Part shown: positions 17,128-25,792 of the stretch, piece by piece | Layout: the number at the start of each line of letters is the position of its first letter | Position numbering within the stretch: the first letter of the stretch is position 1 | DNA from: RPQJ01 sp044226195 | Lineage (GTDB): Bacteria; Pseudomonadota; Gammaproteobacteria; Steroidobacterales; Steroidobacteraceae | Direction of reading: 5' to 3' | Assembly (NCBI GenBank): GCA_044226195.1 | Contig: JBGAHO010000011.1 | Span: 27,784-91,783 of the forward strand | DNA: 64,000 bases | The notes under the pieces: model-generated | Told to the model about the DNA's origin: nothing | Seen by the model: the letters and a program-made list of their open reading frames with translations, nothing else | Databases searched by the model: none | Made by a program: the position numbers and the translations under genes

Positions 17128-18192
17128 AGGGTTCTCCTTGCCGCTGAGTGCAGCGGACATCGCCGCGCCGTGGGCGTCGGCGTCATACTGATCGATCAGC
17201 GACTTGAGAGCCGACTTGATCGATTCCTTGGCCATCACCAAATCCATGGCCGACAGGTCGTTGAGAGTCGACGCGCCGATCAGCGCCACGCCGACGTCGT
17301 TGAGCGCGCAGGCGAGCTGATGGACGAACTCCATGTCGGGGAGCTTCATCTCATCCTCGCCCTCGCCGCCGTCAAAGGCCTCGGCGCCCGTGTCGGCGCT
17401 CATGTTGGCGTTCTTGGGCTTGCACTTGGCCTCGTCGGTCTCGCCGCTCGCGTCCGCCATGGGCGACTCGGGAGCGGGCATGCCCGGCAGTACGCTGCCG
17501 CCAGGCCGCTTGTGCTCGGGCAGCTCAGCCGCCCAGTCCTGGGCGACCTGCGCCATCTCGCTGACGAGCGCCTGCATGCGCTCGAAAGCCTTGCGCATCG
17601 TCTTGAACTGCGCGTCGCTGTGATCGCCGAATTCCTCCGCGGGGGCTTCGGTTTCAGCGGTGGGGGTCGGTGTCGGATCGCTCATAGAGGCCTCGAGGCC
17701 GGGGATCTCGTGCGCGCTGAAGAGCGCGGTGTGCTGTCCGAAAAACGGCATGTTGGTCAGCGCGATGTGCTCGACGACGTTGTCGAACTTGCCGCCCTTG
17801 CCGTCGTCGTAGCGCGCGCCGTTCTTGGACCAGATCACGCCGGGGCTCGTGTAGCCGTATTGGCCGCTCGAGGCGACCTGCTCACCCTCCGGCGTCCACT
17901 CGACGTCGGCGAGGAGCATGCCGTCCTGGACGTACATGCGCGTCGCGATGCCCAGTCGGCCTGGCTCGGGCTGTCCGTCGACCGGATGCCCGGCATAGAT
18001 CGGGATGTCCCAGCGCGGGCGGCCGGCCTGGTAGTTTGCGGCCATCTCCGCCAGATCGGCCGGGCTGATGTCGAGCGTGCGTCCGCCGCGTTTGAACTGA
18101 CCGATCGGCATGACCGGGAGCGGCGCGCCCTCGGTGTAGGCAAACGGCTCCACCCAGCGGACGGGTGCCTCGGTGCGGATCGCGTCGCTCAT
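16597..18192 (-). CDS. Mu gpI-like prohead protease with C-terminal scaffold
   Basis: 531 residues. Residues 1-170 match the Mu I-type maturation protease: VMPIGQFKRGGRTLDISPADL, a Pro-Ala-rich DIPIYAGHP strand, and QYGYTSPGVIW with the likely catalytic Ser. An acidic linker (about 170-200) and helical segments follow. The C-terminal 176 residues form a coiled coil (FAALEAKLAEANAQVEAFKAQ) that fits a scaffold. Two in-frame ATGs with ribosome sites (17685 and 17127) suggest shorter scaffold products from the same gene, as in Mu I/Z and lambda C/Nu3. ATGA overlap with the upstream zinc-ribbon gene. Confidence 0.85.
   Translation of the reverse strand: MSDAIRTEAPVRWVEPFAYTEGAPLPVMPIGQFKRGGRTLDISPADLAEMAANYQAGRPRWDIPIYAGHPVDGQPEPGRLGIATRMYVQDGMLLADVEWTPEGEQVASSGQYGYTSPGVIWSKNGARYDDGKGGKFDNVVEHIALTNMPFFGQHTALFSAHEIPGLEASMSDPTPTPTAETEAPAEEFGDHSDAQFKTMRKAFERMQALVSEMAQVAQDWAAELPEHKRPGGSVLPGMPAPESPMADASGETDEAKCKPKNANMSADTGAEAFDGGEGEDEMKLPDMEFVHQLACALNDVGVALIGASTLNDLSAMDLVMAKESIKSALKSLIDQYDADAHGAAMSAALSGKENPMSEVTTPAVETAAAPSGSEDFAAIQAAQQAERFAALEAKLAEANAQVEAFKAQAAEAAKAQRLSEIRARVDGFSALGVDHAELAAKLQTLELLDADLFGYFDGLLATADGAIAKAEPFTAKSEEHTETHDETPDNFAAAVKRIHTDEFKSDPDKLAAAMIVAQERHPDLFEQQYRA
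17141..17156. repeat. Copy of the 16-bp palindrome (CCGCTGAGTGCAGCGG)
   Basis: 6-bp perfect arms with AGTG loop, just upstream of the ribosome site of the nested scaffold start. Differs from the other copies by one loop base. Confidence 0.8.
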
Positions 18193-18554
18193 GCCGCCCT
18201 CGCTGCCCGCTTGGCCGCCACTCGATCCGCGACCGCGCGCTTGATCGGGTCCTTGCGCGCGTCGTAGCTCTTCTCGAGGCTGCGCTCGTAGGCGGTGAGC
18301 TGCCCGCGCTGAGCGCGGCGGCGGATGTCGTCGCGCTCAGCTTCGAGCCGGGCCAACCGCTCGCTGCCGACCTGAGAGCGGAGGTGGTGGACGTCCGTGG
18401 CGTAAAAGCCGGCGGCATGGAAGGCGACCGGCGGTGCTTGGGTATAGAGTCGGCGCAGTTCGCCGCCGCACGAGCATTTCGGCATCGGTGCGGTCATCTT
18501 CTTTTCGACCTCTTGGGTCTTGTGGCACGCTACGCAACGAACGTCGTATTGCAT
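18189..18554 (-). CDS. FmdB-like zinc-ribbon protein
   Basis: 121 residues from the ATG at MQYDVRC; a TTG nine bases earlier is less likely. It has the FmdB pattern: YDVRCVACH...CSCGGELRRLY, then FHAAGFYATD. Four Cys in two pairs form the probable zinc ribbon. The C-terminal half is a basic helix (ERLARLEAERDDIRRRAQ). FmdB-type ribbons occur as small regulators and in phage head modules next to portal/protease genes. No ribosome site is visible: a terminator hairpin ends only eight bases before the ATG. Confidence 0.75.
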   Translation of the reverse strand: MQYDVRCVACHKTQEVEKKMTAPMPKCSCGGELRRLYTQAPPVAFHAAGFYATDVHHLRSQVGSERLARLEAERDDIRRRAQRGQLTAYERSLEKSYDARKDPIKRAVADRVAAKRAARAA

Positions 18555-18561
18555 GGGAAAC

Positions 18562-18596
18562 AAAAAGGCCGCCCGACTCAGTTGAGTCGGGCGGCC
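18562..18596 (-). terminator. Terminator after the portal gene
   Basis: GGCCGCCCGACTCA / TGAGTCGGGCGGCC is a perfect 14-bp stem with a 2-nt loop, followed on the minus strand by five Ts. It sits between the portal stop and the FmdB-like start, which it nearly touches. Confidence 0.8.
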
Positions 18597-18659
18597 GGGA
18601 TGTCCACCTGATTTGCGCGCACCTTTGCGCGCCCCTATGCCATCATTGTCGCAGGGGTG

Positions 18660-21600
18660 TCAAACCAGAGGCGCTCCTGGATCGCGCGGCTGGTTGCTGG
18701 CCATGAACGCCTCGACCGACTGCCAGGCGCTCATGTAGGCCGCGATCTGTTCGCGGGTCGCGGCGCCGAGCTTGCAGCGGCAGTTGCCCCCGCACTGCGT
18801 GCCGTCGCCCGGAGTCACGCCGCCCGTGCGGATCAGCAGCTCGCGGTAGCTGTCGTAGACCGTGTTTCCGAACTCAATGCAGGTCGCGCAGTGGTTCGCG
18901 CCGGGCTCGATCGACCAAAAGAGTTTGACGTCGTCAGACTCTTTTGGGTTTGTGCCAGCGCTCACCTCCTGTCGCGCGTCGAAGTCGAGCCCGACCACCT
19001 TATTGTGCAGGCCCCACCAGGCGCCCGAGTAACTTCCGACCCGGCCGACGTACTTCATCAGCGCGCCGGCAAGCACCGCCGCCCCCACCCCGCCGGCGAT
19101 CGCGGTCTGCGTGTCCGGGTCGGAGAGGACGTCGCGCATCTTCGCGGGGATGTCGGTCGTCGTCAGGTTGGCGAGATAGGTGTCGTTCGAGCCGACGGCG
19201 TCGGCGATCTCGCGCAGCATCTCGGGCGAGTAGCCGCTCTCGGCATCGGAGAGGGCGAGGGCCGCCGCATCCGGCAGGCCGCGCCGCCCCATGCTCTGGA
19301 GTTTGGCGAGGAGCACGGCGAGCGCGGCGGTCAGGATCTCGAGGCGCTGATCGTCGTCATCGGCCTCGGCCATCGTGTCGGCCGTCTCCTCCGCCCAGGC
19401 CTTGTAGGTGTCGCGCAGACTCTCCTCGTAGTCGTTCACGGCGCGCTCGGCCTTCGTGCGGCCATGGCCGAACCCGCGGGCGAACACGTCCGGCAGGATC
19501 GCGCGGAACAGATCGAGGCTGACGCGGGCGTGACGCTCGCGCAGCTGCTCGAAGTCCGCGAGCACGCGGCCGTAATCCTCGGCGCCGGCCAGCGGCACCG
19601 TCACCCAGAGGTCCTCCTCGGCCACGACCAGTTCGGAGAGCATGAACGGCAGCACCGGAGTCTCGGGCAGGACGGGAGTCGGCTCGGGTGCGTAGAACCG
19701 CGTGATGTGCGGGATGTAGCCGTGGTTGCGCTTGATCGTGTAGCCAGCAGCCTCGATCGCGGCGACCAGGTCCGCCCGGAACTCGGGCAGGGTCGGGACA
19801 TCGACGAGCGCCACGATCGGCGCGCCGTCCGGGCCCGGCGCGAACATCGCCGGCCCGGTGACCAGCGCGCCCATCGACCGGTAGGACTGCGCGAAGCCGC
19901 GCACGACCTCGACCAGCCCGCGCATGTCCTCGGTCAGCGATCCCGTATCGGGAACATTGACGATGGCCAGGGTCAGGTGCAGGTGATCCTCCGACTCGCC
20001 GCCCGGCACAGCCAAAGCCGCGCGCACCTCGTCGGGCAGCCCGAAGGCGACCATGATGCCGCGGGTCAGCACGGGGGCGGTGGCCAGATCGGCCTCGAGC
20101 TCGGCGCTGGCTTTCTCCGTGCCACCGTCCGGCGGGGTCTTGGGATCCGGCGGGTTGTTGCCGTCCGTGTTGTCGGTGGGCGGGGTGTCGCCGTTCTCGT
20201 CGGTCTGATCCACCGACTCGGCGTCGGTCGAGTCGGTTGGCGCATCTTCGGTCGAGTCGGTCGGCGCGACCTCCGGGGCCTCGATGCGCTCGGGCAGGTC
20301 GGCCAGTTTGCGGATGTAGGCCTCGAGCTCCGGGCCAGGAGTCAGCAGCTGCGCCTGGGCGAGCGTATTGACGGCGGTCGCGAATGCGCCGAGGTCGACC
20401 TTGCCGACCGTCTCGCACTTGAGCAGCGGCACCTCGGTCATGCCGGCAAAGTAGTTGAGCGCGACCAGCCGCTCGACGGCGAAGCGGTTGAGCACATCGC
20501 TGATCTTCGAGAGCCAGCCATCGAGGGCCATCACGAACATGTCGCCCTGTTCGACGGCGAGCGCCTGCGTGCCGATCTTGCTCATGCCGAGCATCATGAA
20601 CTGCCCGAGCCCGACCATGGCGATGCGCTGCTCGTAGCGCGTGATGATCGTGCCGAAGTCAGGGGCGGTGCCGTTCGGGCGAAGCAGCTCGATCAGCACG
20701 CCGTCGCCCTCCTTGGCGCCGCCGCCCATCTTGGCGAACGGCAGGATCACGGACATCTGCTCGTCGGTGCGGATGTTGCGGCCGATGTCCTTGAGCAGGT
20801 TGAAATCGGACGAGGCGCTTTCGCCCTTGCCGACGTCCGCGCCGGCGTAGATCACCGGGAAGCCGGCGCCCATGCGCTCGCTCGAGATCGCCTCGATCTC
20901 CTCGAGGTTGGCCTTGAAATACCAGGGCTTGTACATCGCCCGCAGGATCGAGCGGCCCTCCGGGTTGCCGCGGCTCTCGGTCGTGCGGAAGAGCGCCAGG
21001 CGGTCGATCGGGATCGTCACGATCTCGCCGGCCGGCGGCGGCTGCTGGCTGACGCTCTGCAGCCCGCCGTCCTCCTCGTCGAACTGCCATTCGTTGCCCG
21101 GCGCGAGGCTGTCGGGGGCCAGGAACTGGAATTTGCGCCAGCCGATCAGGCCGTCGTTGTACTTGGAGCGCGCGATCTTGCCGTTGGGCCCCTTGCGCGG
21201 CTTGTAGACCTCCTCGGCGACGGCGAACCCGTACTGCAGCATCTCGCAGGCCTGGTCGATCACCGACGTCCACGAGTGCGACATGTCGTGCATGCACTGC
21301 TCGACGAACTCGGCCGCTTTTTTGTCGCCGGCCTTCGACGACGCCGGCTCGACGTACCAGCGCACGCGCCCGATCATCTGGCGCGCCGCCTGCAGGATGG
21401 CGTGCGGCACCGGGTCGTCGCCCATCTCGCGGTAGAGCGCCACCCGCGCCCGCAGGCCGCGGCGGAACACGCGGTCGTAGTCGTCGTCGACGCTGTTGCC
21501 GTAGCGCTTGAGCCCGGATTTGGCGAGGCTTTTGAACGTGTCGCCCTGGATGCCGCGCGCATACGTGTCCGTGCGTCGGCTGGCGGTCCGCGCAAATCGC

Positions 21601-21800
21601 CCGCGCTCCTCGGATGGGGTCTGCAGCGCCGCGAGGCGCGACGGAGTCGGCTGATCCGTGGGCGCCGTCGTGGCCAGGATGCGATACACCTGGGGTTTGC
21701 TTAGGCCGAACGCCTCGGCGAGCGCGGCCGCGCCTTCGGAGCGGCGGGCCAGGATCTCGGCGTTGCGGGCGGCGGTTTCGTGGGCGGGTTTGCGGGCCAT
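18660..21800 (-). CDS. Portal - 2H phosphoesterase - MuF-like fusion protein
   Basis: 1046 residues with three parts. Residues 1-490 are a Mu gp29-like (DUF935-type) portal: YGNSVDDDYDRVFRRGL, MIGRVRWYVEPASS, WRKFQFLAPDSLAP, RGNPEGRSILRAMYKPWYFK, MLGMSKIGTQAL. An acidic Thr/Asp/Pro linker follows (about 505-555). Residues 560-725 look like a 2H phosphoesterase, with H608-L-T610 and H698-I-T700 at the usual spacing. The rest is helical and ends in a MuF-like head-morphogenesis motif with NHCATC (Cys 971, 974) and CGGNCRCKLG. Portal-MuF fusions are known; a 2H phosphoesterase between the two is unusual. It may act on RNA ends or cyclic oligonucleotides. Confidence 0.85.
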   Translation of the reverse strand: MARKPAHETAARNAEILARRSEGAAALAEAFGLSKPQVYRILATTAPTDQPTPSRLAALQTPSEERGRFARTASRRTDTYARGIQGDTFKSLAKSGLKRYGNSVDDDYDRVFRRGLRARVALYREMGDDPVPHAILQAARQMIGRVRWYVEPASSKAGDKKAAEFVEQCMHDMSHSWTSVIDQACEMLQYGFAVAEEVYKPRKGPNGKIARSKYNDGLIGWRKFQFLAPDSLAPGNEWQFDEEDGGLQSVSQQPPPAGEIVTIPIDRLALFRTTESRGNPEGRSILRAMYKPWYFKANLEEIEAISSERMGAGFPVIYAGADVGKGESASSDFNLLKDIGRNIRTDEQMSVILPFAKMGGGAKEGDGVLIELLRPNGTAPDFGTIITRYEQRIAMVGLGQFMMLGMSKIGTQALAVEQGDMFVMALDGWLSKISDVLNRFAVERLVALNYFAGMTEVPLLKCETVGKVDLGAFATAVNTLAQAQLLTPGPELEAYIRKLADLPERIEAPEVAPTDSTEDAPTDSTDAESVDQTDENGDTPPTDNTDGNNPPDPKTPPDGGTEKASAELEADLATAPVLTRGIMVAFGLPDEVRAALAVPGGESEDHLHLTLAIVNVPDTGSLTEDMRGLVEVVRGFAQSYRSMGALVTGPAMFAPGPDGAPIVALVDVPTLPEFRADLVAAIEAAGYTIKRNHGYIPHITRFYAPEPTPVLPETPVLPFMLSELVVAEEDLWVTVPLAGAEDYGRVLADFEQLRERHARVSLDLFRAILPDVFARGFGHGRTKAERAVNDYEESLRDTYKAWAEETADTMAEADDDDQRLEILTAALAVLLAKLQSMGRRGLPDAAALALSDAESGYSPEMLREIADAVGSNDTYLANLTTTDIPAKMRDVLSDPDTQTAIAGGVGAAVLAGALMKYVGRVGSYSGAWWGLHNKVVGLDFDARQEVSAGTNPKESDDVKLFWSIEPGANHCATCIEFGNTVYDSYRELLIRTGGVTPGDGTQCGGNCRCKLGAATREQIAAYMSAWQSVEAFMASNQPRDPGAPLV

Positions 21801-21815
21801 GGTAGGGGGGTTCCT

Positions 21816-23411
21816 TCAGCGCCGCCAGCGCGAGCCGGTGCGCTCGCTGGGCGTCGTGGCGGGTTTGACGAATCGCGAGACCGCGGGTTTGGCGATCTCG
21901 GTCAGGAGTTCGGAGGGTGCGCGCACGCCGCCGGCAAAAGCCAGGCAAAAGGCGTCGGCGTCGTCGGGGCTGCGCTTGATGCGCTTCTTGAGGTCGTCTT
22001 TGCTCTCGACCTTGCGGCGCGCGTTGCCGTGGATCTTGTACTGACGGGCGCGCAGTTCGGCAGCGAGCACGCGGTAGACGTCGTCGGGGAGCGCGGAGAG
22101 ATTGAGCTTGCGATCGCTGCCGAGTTCGGCGGCCTCGAGCCAGAGCTCCGAGCCGCGGTCGGTGTACTCCTCGGGGTCGCGCGCCCGCGCGCCGAAGATC
22201 GCGGCGTTGACGCGGTAGCCCTCCTCGCGCAGGCGGTCGGTCACGCCGCCGCCCAGACCGGTGTCGTCGACGTTGAGGCCGATGTCGTGCACGCCGATCC
22301 CCTGCTCGCCGGCCAGGCGCTCGGCCGCCTTGATGACGCGCCCGGCCGTGGCCATCGTGTCCTGTTTGACGTAGGACTCGCGGAACAGCACGACCGGCCC
22401 ACGGCGCGCGTAGATCGTGGTCTTGTCGTCGCCGAAGCGCGCCACGTCGACGCCGACCTCAGCGATGTCGCGCGGCGTCCACGTCAGGGTCGAGGTGCGC
22501 GCGATGTCGAGCCACTCCTCGGACCAGACCGCTGTCGAGGCCTGTTTCGGGAACAGCCCGAGGACGCGGCTGCGGAAGATGTCGTCCGGCGTGTACCACT
22601 CGCCGCTCCCGGCCGGGAACTCGAACGCATCGCCGGTCGGCTGGGTGGTGCGGGAGCAGTGCTTGCGCAGCATTTCCTGCACCCAGACGAGGCGCACGGC
22701 TTTCGGGAACGGGGCGGGCAGCCCGGCCAGTTCGGCCAGGATGTTGGGGTGGTCGAGGCACGAGATGCGGAAGTGGACCCAGTCCGGGTCGGTCTGGATG
22801 TCGTAGAACTCGCCGGACGTCTGGGTCGGGTTGCCGACGGCCAGCGTGCGGCAGCCCTCGGTGACCATCATGGCGTTGGTGCCCTGCCAGATGTGATCGC
22901 CGACGCCCATGGCCTCGTCGATGATGATGAGTTGCCGGCCCTCGTGGCGGCCCTGAAAGCCGGTCGAGGTCTCGGCGTTGTGGCCTTTGGCGTAGTGCTG
23001 GGGCCCGCCGTCGAGCATCATCTCGAGCAGCCGGCCCGGCATGCCGGGCTGGCGCTGGGCGCGAATCGCCTGCCAGAGCAGGTCGTGGACGGCCTCCCAG
23101 TTGGGCGCGGTGTTGAGCGTGATCGACGGCTGGAAGCAGTCGAAATGCCACTGCGTCACCGTGCCGAGCAGGAACGTCTTGCCGACGGCGTGGCCGGCCT
23201 TGACCGCCGTGCGCCGGTTGTCGCGGACCGAGTTGGCGATCTGCTGCTGGGTCGACCAGAGCGTGGCGCCGAGGACGTCAAAGGCGTAGCCGACCGGGTT
23301 GTTCTGGTAGGCCGCGAAGCGCGCGAACTTGCCGCGCGCCCGGTTCTCGCCGTGGCGCTTGCGCAGCTCGAGCTCAGCTCGCGCGCGCGCCTGCAATGAC
23401 TGAGAGAACAT
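21816..23411 (-). CDS. terL: Terminase large subunit
   Basis: 531 residues from the ATG (MFSQSL); a GTG two codons earlier is possible. The N-terminal ATPase has Walker A KAGHAVGKT (71-79) and Walker B LIIIDEA (161-167), followed by the coupling motif AVGNPTQTSG. The C-terminal RNase H-fold nuclease has the three acidic clusters: VGVDVARFGDDKT, NVDDTGLGGGV and SPDDADAFCLA. It packages DNA through the portal encoded next. It overlaps the small subunit gene. Confidence 0.95.
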   Translation of the reverse strand: MFSQSLQARARAELELRKRHGENRARGKFARFAAYQNNPVGYAFDVLGATLWSTQQQIANSVRDNRRTAVKAGHAVGKTFLLGTVTQWHFDCFQPSITLNTAPNWEAVHDLLWQAIRAQRQPGMPGRLLEMMLDGGPQHYAKGHNAETSTGFQGRHEGRQLIIIDEAMGVGDHIWQGTNAMMVTEGCRTLAVGNPTQTSGEFYDIQTDPDWVHFRISCLDHPNILAELAGLPAPFPKAVRLVWVQEMLRKHCSRTTQPTGDAFEFPAGSGEWYTPDDIFRSRVLGLFPKQASTAVWSEEWLDIARTSTLTWTPRDIAEVGVDVARFGDDKTTIYARRGPVVLFRESYVKQDTMATAGRVIKAAERLAGEQGIGVHDIGLNVDDTGLGGGVTDRLREEGYRVNAAIFGARARDPEEYTDRGSELWLEAAELGSDRKLNLSALPDDVYRVLAAELRARQYKIHGNARRKVESKDDLKKRIKRSPDDADAFCLAFAGGVRAPSELLTEIAKPAVSRFVKPATTPSERTGSRWRR

Positions 23412-24021
23412 CCTCACCTGCCGCGATCCGCTCGAGCTGTTCGCTCGTCAGATCGTCCCAGTTGATATTGACGTTGGCCTGGCCGCGCTCGCCGAACTTG
23501 CTTTTCTTGTTCGCCTTGAGGAGCAGTGTCAGGAGGCTGTCGCTGTATTCGGTCTCGACCGAGATCAGTTGCCCGTCCTTGTCGTAGCGCTCGCGTGGCA
23601 CGCCCTCGACGGCGCGCCGGCGGGCCTCCTCCTCGAGCAGGTCGTTGGCGTCCTCGAGCGCCTCGTCCCAGGCGGCTGCAAAGGCGCGAGCGCTGATCGC
23701 GGCGCGCTCGCCCTTGTCGTTGCCGGTCTGCGCGTTCTTGAGGCTGCGCGCCTCGTAGGCGGTCGTGCGGTTGATGCCGGCCGCGATGCAGGCCTTGCGC
23801 ACGCTGGCGTGCTCGCGCAGGTTCTGCAGGAACACGTCGCGCCAGTCGCCCCAGGCACCGGCCCGCGAATCCTGGCGGGGCTTCTTTTCCTCGACGACCT
23901 CGCGGACCGTTTCGGCGATGACCTTCGACGCCTTCGAGCGCGCGCGCACCGCTTCGTTGTGGGCCTTGACGGCCTCGCGACTCTTCTTGGGTTTGGTTCG
24001 GGTCTTGCGGGGTTGGGTCAT
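23374..24021 (-). CDS. terS: Terminase small subunit
   Basis: 215 residues. A basic N-terminus (about 1-60) precedes a helix-turn-helix, FLQNLREHASVRKACIAAGINRTTAYEARS, the usual DNA-recognition unit of small terminases. A helical oligomerisation region follows (AWDEALEDANDLLEEEARRRAVEG) and then LLKANKKSKFGERG, a motif commonly seen at the C-terminus of this family. ATGA overlap with the upstream gene and overlap with terL downstream. Confidence 0.9.
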   Translation of the reverse strand: MTQPRKTRTKPKKSREAVKAHNEAVRARSKASKVIAETVREVVEEKKPRQDSRAGAWGDWRDVFLQNLREHASVRKACIAAGINRTTAYEARSLKNAQTGNDKGERAAISARAFAAAWDEALEDANDLLEEEARRRAVEGVPRERYDKDGQLISVETEYSDSLLTLLLKANKKSKFGERGQANVNINWDDLTSEQLERIAAGEDVLSVIAGARAS

Positions 24022-24257
24022 ACCGACACCATCCAGCCCGAGTCGAGTTGACCGCGGGCGTCGATCCAGGCGGCCACGACTTCGGTGCCATTGCGCGGGT
24101 CGATCGGCATCCAGGCGTGGGCGAGAAACATGGGCAGCTCGTGGCGCTCGACCGTGCCGTCGGCCAGGCGCTGGCAGAGGACGACGTTGGAGGGGCGGCT
24201 GTCATTCGCCGCCCACTCCACACGATGGCCATCCGTGATCGGAGGCAATGCGGACAT
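24018..24257 (-). CDS. Small hypothetical protein
   Basis: 79 residues from MSALPPITDG, coupled to both neighbours by TGATG and ATGA overlaps. It is beta-rich (HRVEWAANDSRPSNVVLCQRLADGTVERHELPMFLAHAW) with no recognised motif. Tight coupling to terS suggests a real gene; function unknown. Confidence 0.6.
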   Translation of the reverse strand: MSALPPITDGHRVEWAANDSRPSNVVLCQRLADGTVERHELPMFLAHAWMPIDPRNGTEVVAAWIDARGQLDSGWMVSV

Positions 24258-25774
24258 CAGTTCTTGGTCCCGAGGCCGGGCGCGCAGGTCGGCTGGCGCA
24301 GCTTGAACACGTTGATCGCCTCGGTGCCGCGCAGCGAGAGCGTCTGCCAGGCGTAGGTGGGATCGCTGGGGACGAACATGTTGCCGCGCGGGAACGTCTG
24401 GCGCAGCGCGGTCGCGGCCGTCCCGGTCGACGTGATCTGGCCGTGGCTGTTGGTCCAGAACGCGGTGCCCGCGGCATTGCGCAGGACCACGCCGCCCACA
24501 TAGAACTCGCGGTTGCAGCCGCGCCACTGGTTGACGTCCGCGAACGGCGCGCCGAGGCTCGGCGGGAACACGTCGCCGGTGTAGATCGCCAGGCTCGTAT
24601 CGCGCGGATCCATGACCGTGATCGGGTCGAACGCGGCGAGCGAGGCATTGAACGTCAGGAGCGGATCGTTGAGGTTCGAGTAGATCGGCAGCGAAAACGA
24701 CCAGATTTCGTAGGGGCTGCCGACGACACAGGCGACGTCGGCGTTGGCCGCCTCGGGCACGTTCGGCAGCGTCATGACCGTGCGGCCGATGGGCAGCTCG
24801 TGGCGGTCGCGCGCGCAGATCGAGCCGGCGATCCCGGTGTCGGCCATGCCGCGCACGTTGACGCGCTGGCCGCCGGGCATGATCGCCTGGACGTGCAGCG
24901 TGTGATGGCTGACGGTGAAGCGCCGCGGTCCGCCGGTGCCCTGATGGAACAGGATGAGCGCCGTGACCTGGCTGACGCGGTCCTCGTCGTTGATCTGGCC
25001 GGCGTTGACGACGTGGACCTTGAACCCCTCGTGCGGCTCGGGCATCAGCATCCCGTCGAGCTCGCTGATGCGGCTGATGTAGTCGAACACGATCGGGTCG
25101 GCGTTCGGGATCGCCGAGGTCGCCGGGTCCGCGCCGTGCTCGTGCGCGAACGTGCAGGTGCCCAGGGCCGGGTTGGCCGGATCGACGAGCACGGTCTGCG
25201 GGTGCCAGGTGCGGTAGAGCCGGCCGTCCGGGCCGGTGGCGACGTAGCGGTCATGGATCGCCGCGGTGCAGGTGCCCAGGATCACGGGGTTGACCGCCAC
25301 CGACTCATAGAGGGCCGCGCCGGATCCGGGCGTCGCGGTCGGCATCGGCATTGCGGTATCGCTTGGGATGGGCGTATTCGTCGGAGCCGAAGTGGAGGTC
25401 GACGATTGCGCCATCGTTGCCGATGGCGCAATCGTCGCCGACGGAGCGGTCGTCGCGGTGGAACTCGGCGTCAGAGAGGGCTGAGCGGTCGCCGTGCGCG
25501 TCGGGTTAGGCGTGCGCGTGGCGGTGCGAGTCGGCGTCACGGCATCGCAGAGCGCGATGGGCGTGCCGGCCGCGGTCGTCGATCCGAGCACTCCGCCGAT
25601 GCAGGTGACGGCGAGACGGTCGCCGGGCTGCAGCGCCACGACGATCGGCACGCGGGTCGGAGCCGCCTGCCTGACGGGAGCCGCGGAGGGTTCGGCCTGT
25701 ACGGAGGCTGCGAGAGACGAAGCCAGGCCGATGACCACCGCGAGGAGGGGATTGACGAGGTAGCGCAGACGCAT
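24257..25774 (-). CDS. Secreted protein with T/P/S-rich linker
   Basis: 505 residues. Residues 1-28 are a signal peptide (LLAVVIGLASSLAASVQA). A short VALQPGDRLAVTCIGG domain, similar to one in the SGNH protein, is followed by about 75 residues of Thr/Pro/Ser repeats. The large C-terminal domain (about 155-505) is unrecognised: it contains AAIHDRYVATGPDGRLYRTWHP, a His-rich FTVSHHTLHVQ segment and several Cys. GGGAGG ribosome site. Probably exported in the host or displayed. A perfect 17-bp DNA hairpin lies in the linker. Confidence 0.65.
   Translation of the reverse strand: MRLRYLVNPLLAVVIGLASSLAASVQAEPSAAPVRQAAPTRVPIVVALQPGDRLAVTCIGGVLGSTTAAGTPIALCDAVTPTRTATRTPNPTRTATAQPSLTPSSTATTAPSATIAPSATMAQSSTSTSAPTNTPIPSDTAMPMPTATPGSGAALYESVAVNPVILGTCTAAIHDRYVATGPDGRLYRTWHPQTVLVDPANPALGTCTFAHEHGADPATSAIPNADPIVFDYISRISELDGMLMPEPHEGFKVHVVNAGQINDEDRVSQVTALILFHQGTGGPRRFTVSHHTLHVQAIMPGGQRVNVRGMADTGIAGSICARDRHELPIGRTVMTLPNVPEAANADVACVVGSPYEIWSFSLPIYSNLNDPLLTFNASLAAFDPITVMDPRDTSLAIYTGDVFPPSLGAPFADVNQWRGCNREFYVGGVVLRNAAGTAFWTNSHGQITSTGTAATALRQTFPRGNMFVPSDPTYAWQTLSLRGTEAINVFKLRQPTCAPGLGTKN
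25400..25437. repeat. Perfect 17-bp inverted repeat inside coding sequence
   Basis: Arms CGACGATTGCGCCATCG and CGATGGCGCAATCGTCG flank a 4-nt loop (TTGC). It encodes part of the T/P/S linker (ATIAPSATMAQ). The symmetry is far above what low-complexity coding requires. Confidence 0.85.
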
Positions 25775-25792
25775 AGGGGACCTCCCAAAACG

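Noticed and set aside
16561..18267. A 568-codon plus-strand frame opposite the protease-scaffold gene
   Set aside because: Leu/Val/Arg-rich shadow without a ribosome site or family pattern; the protease on the minus strand explains the open frame.
18657..21704. A 1015-codon plus-strand open frame opposite the portal gene
   Set aside because: It is the antisense shadow of the portal frame in GC-rich DNA: Arg/Ala/Gly/Val-rich composition, no motifs, while the minus strand has clear portal, 2H and MuF signatures.
21780..23399. A 539-codon plus-strand frame opposite terL
   Set aside because: Shadow of terminase; the minus strand has Walker and nuclease motifs.
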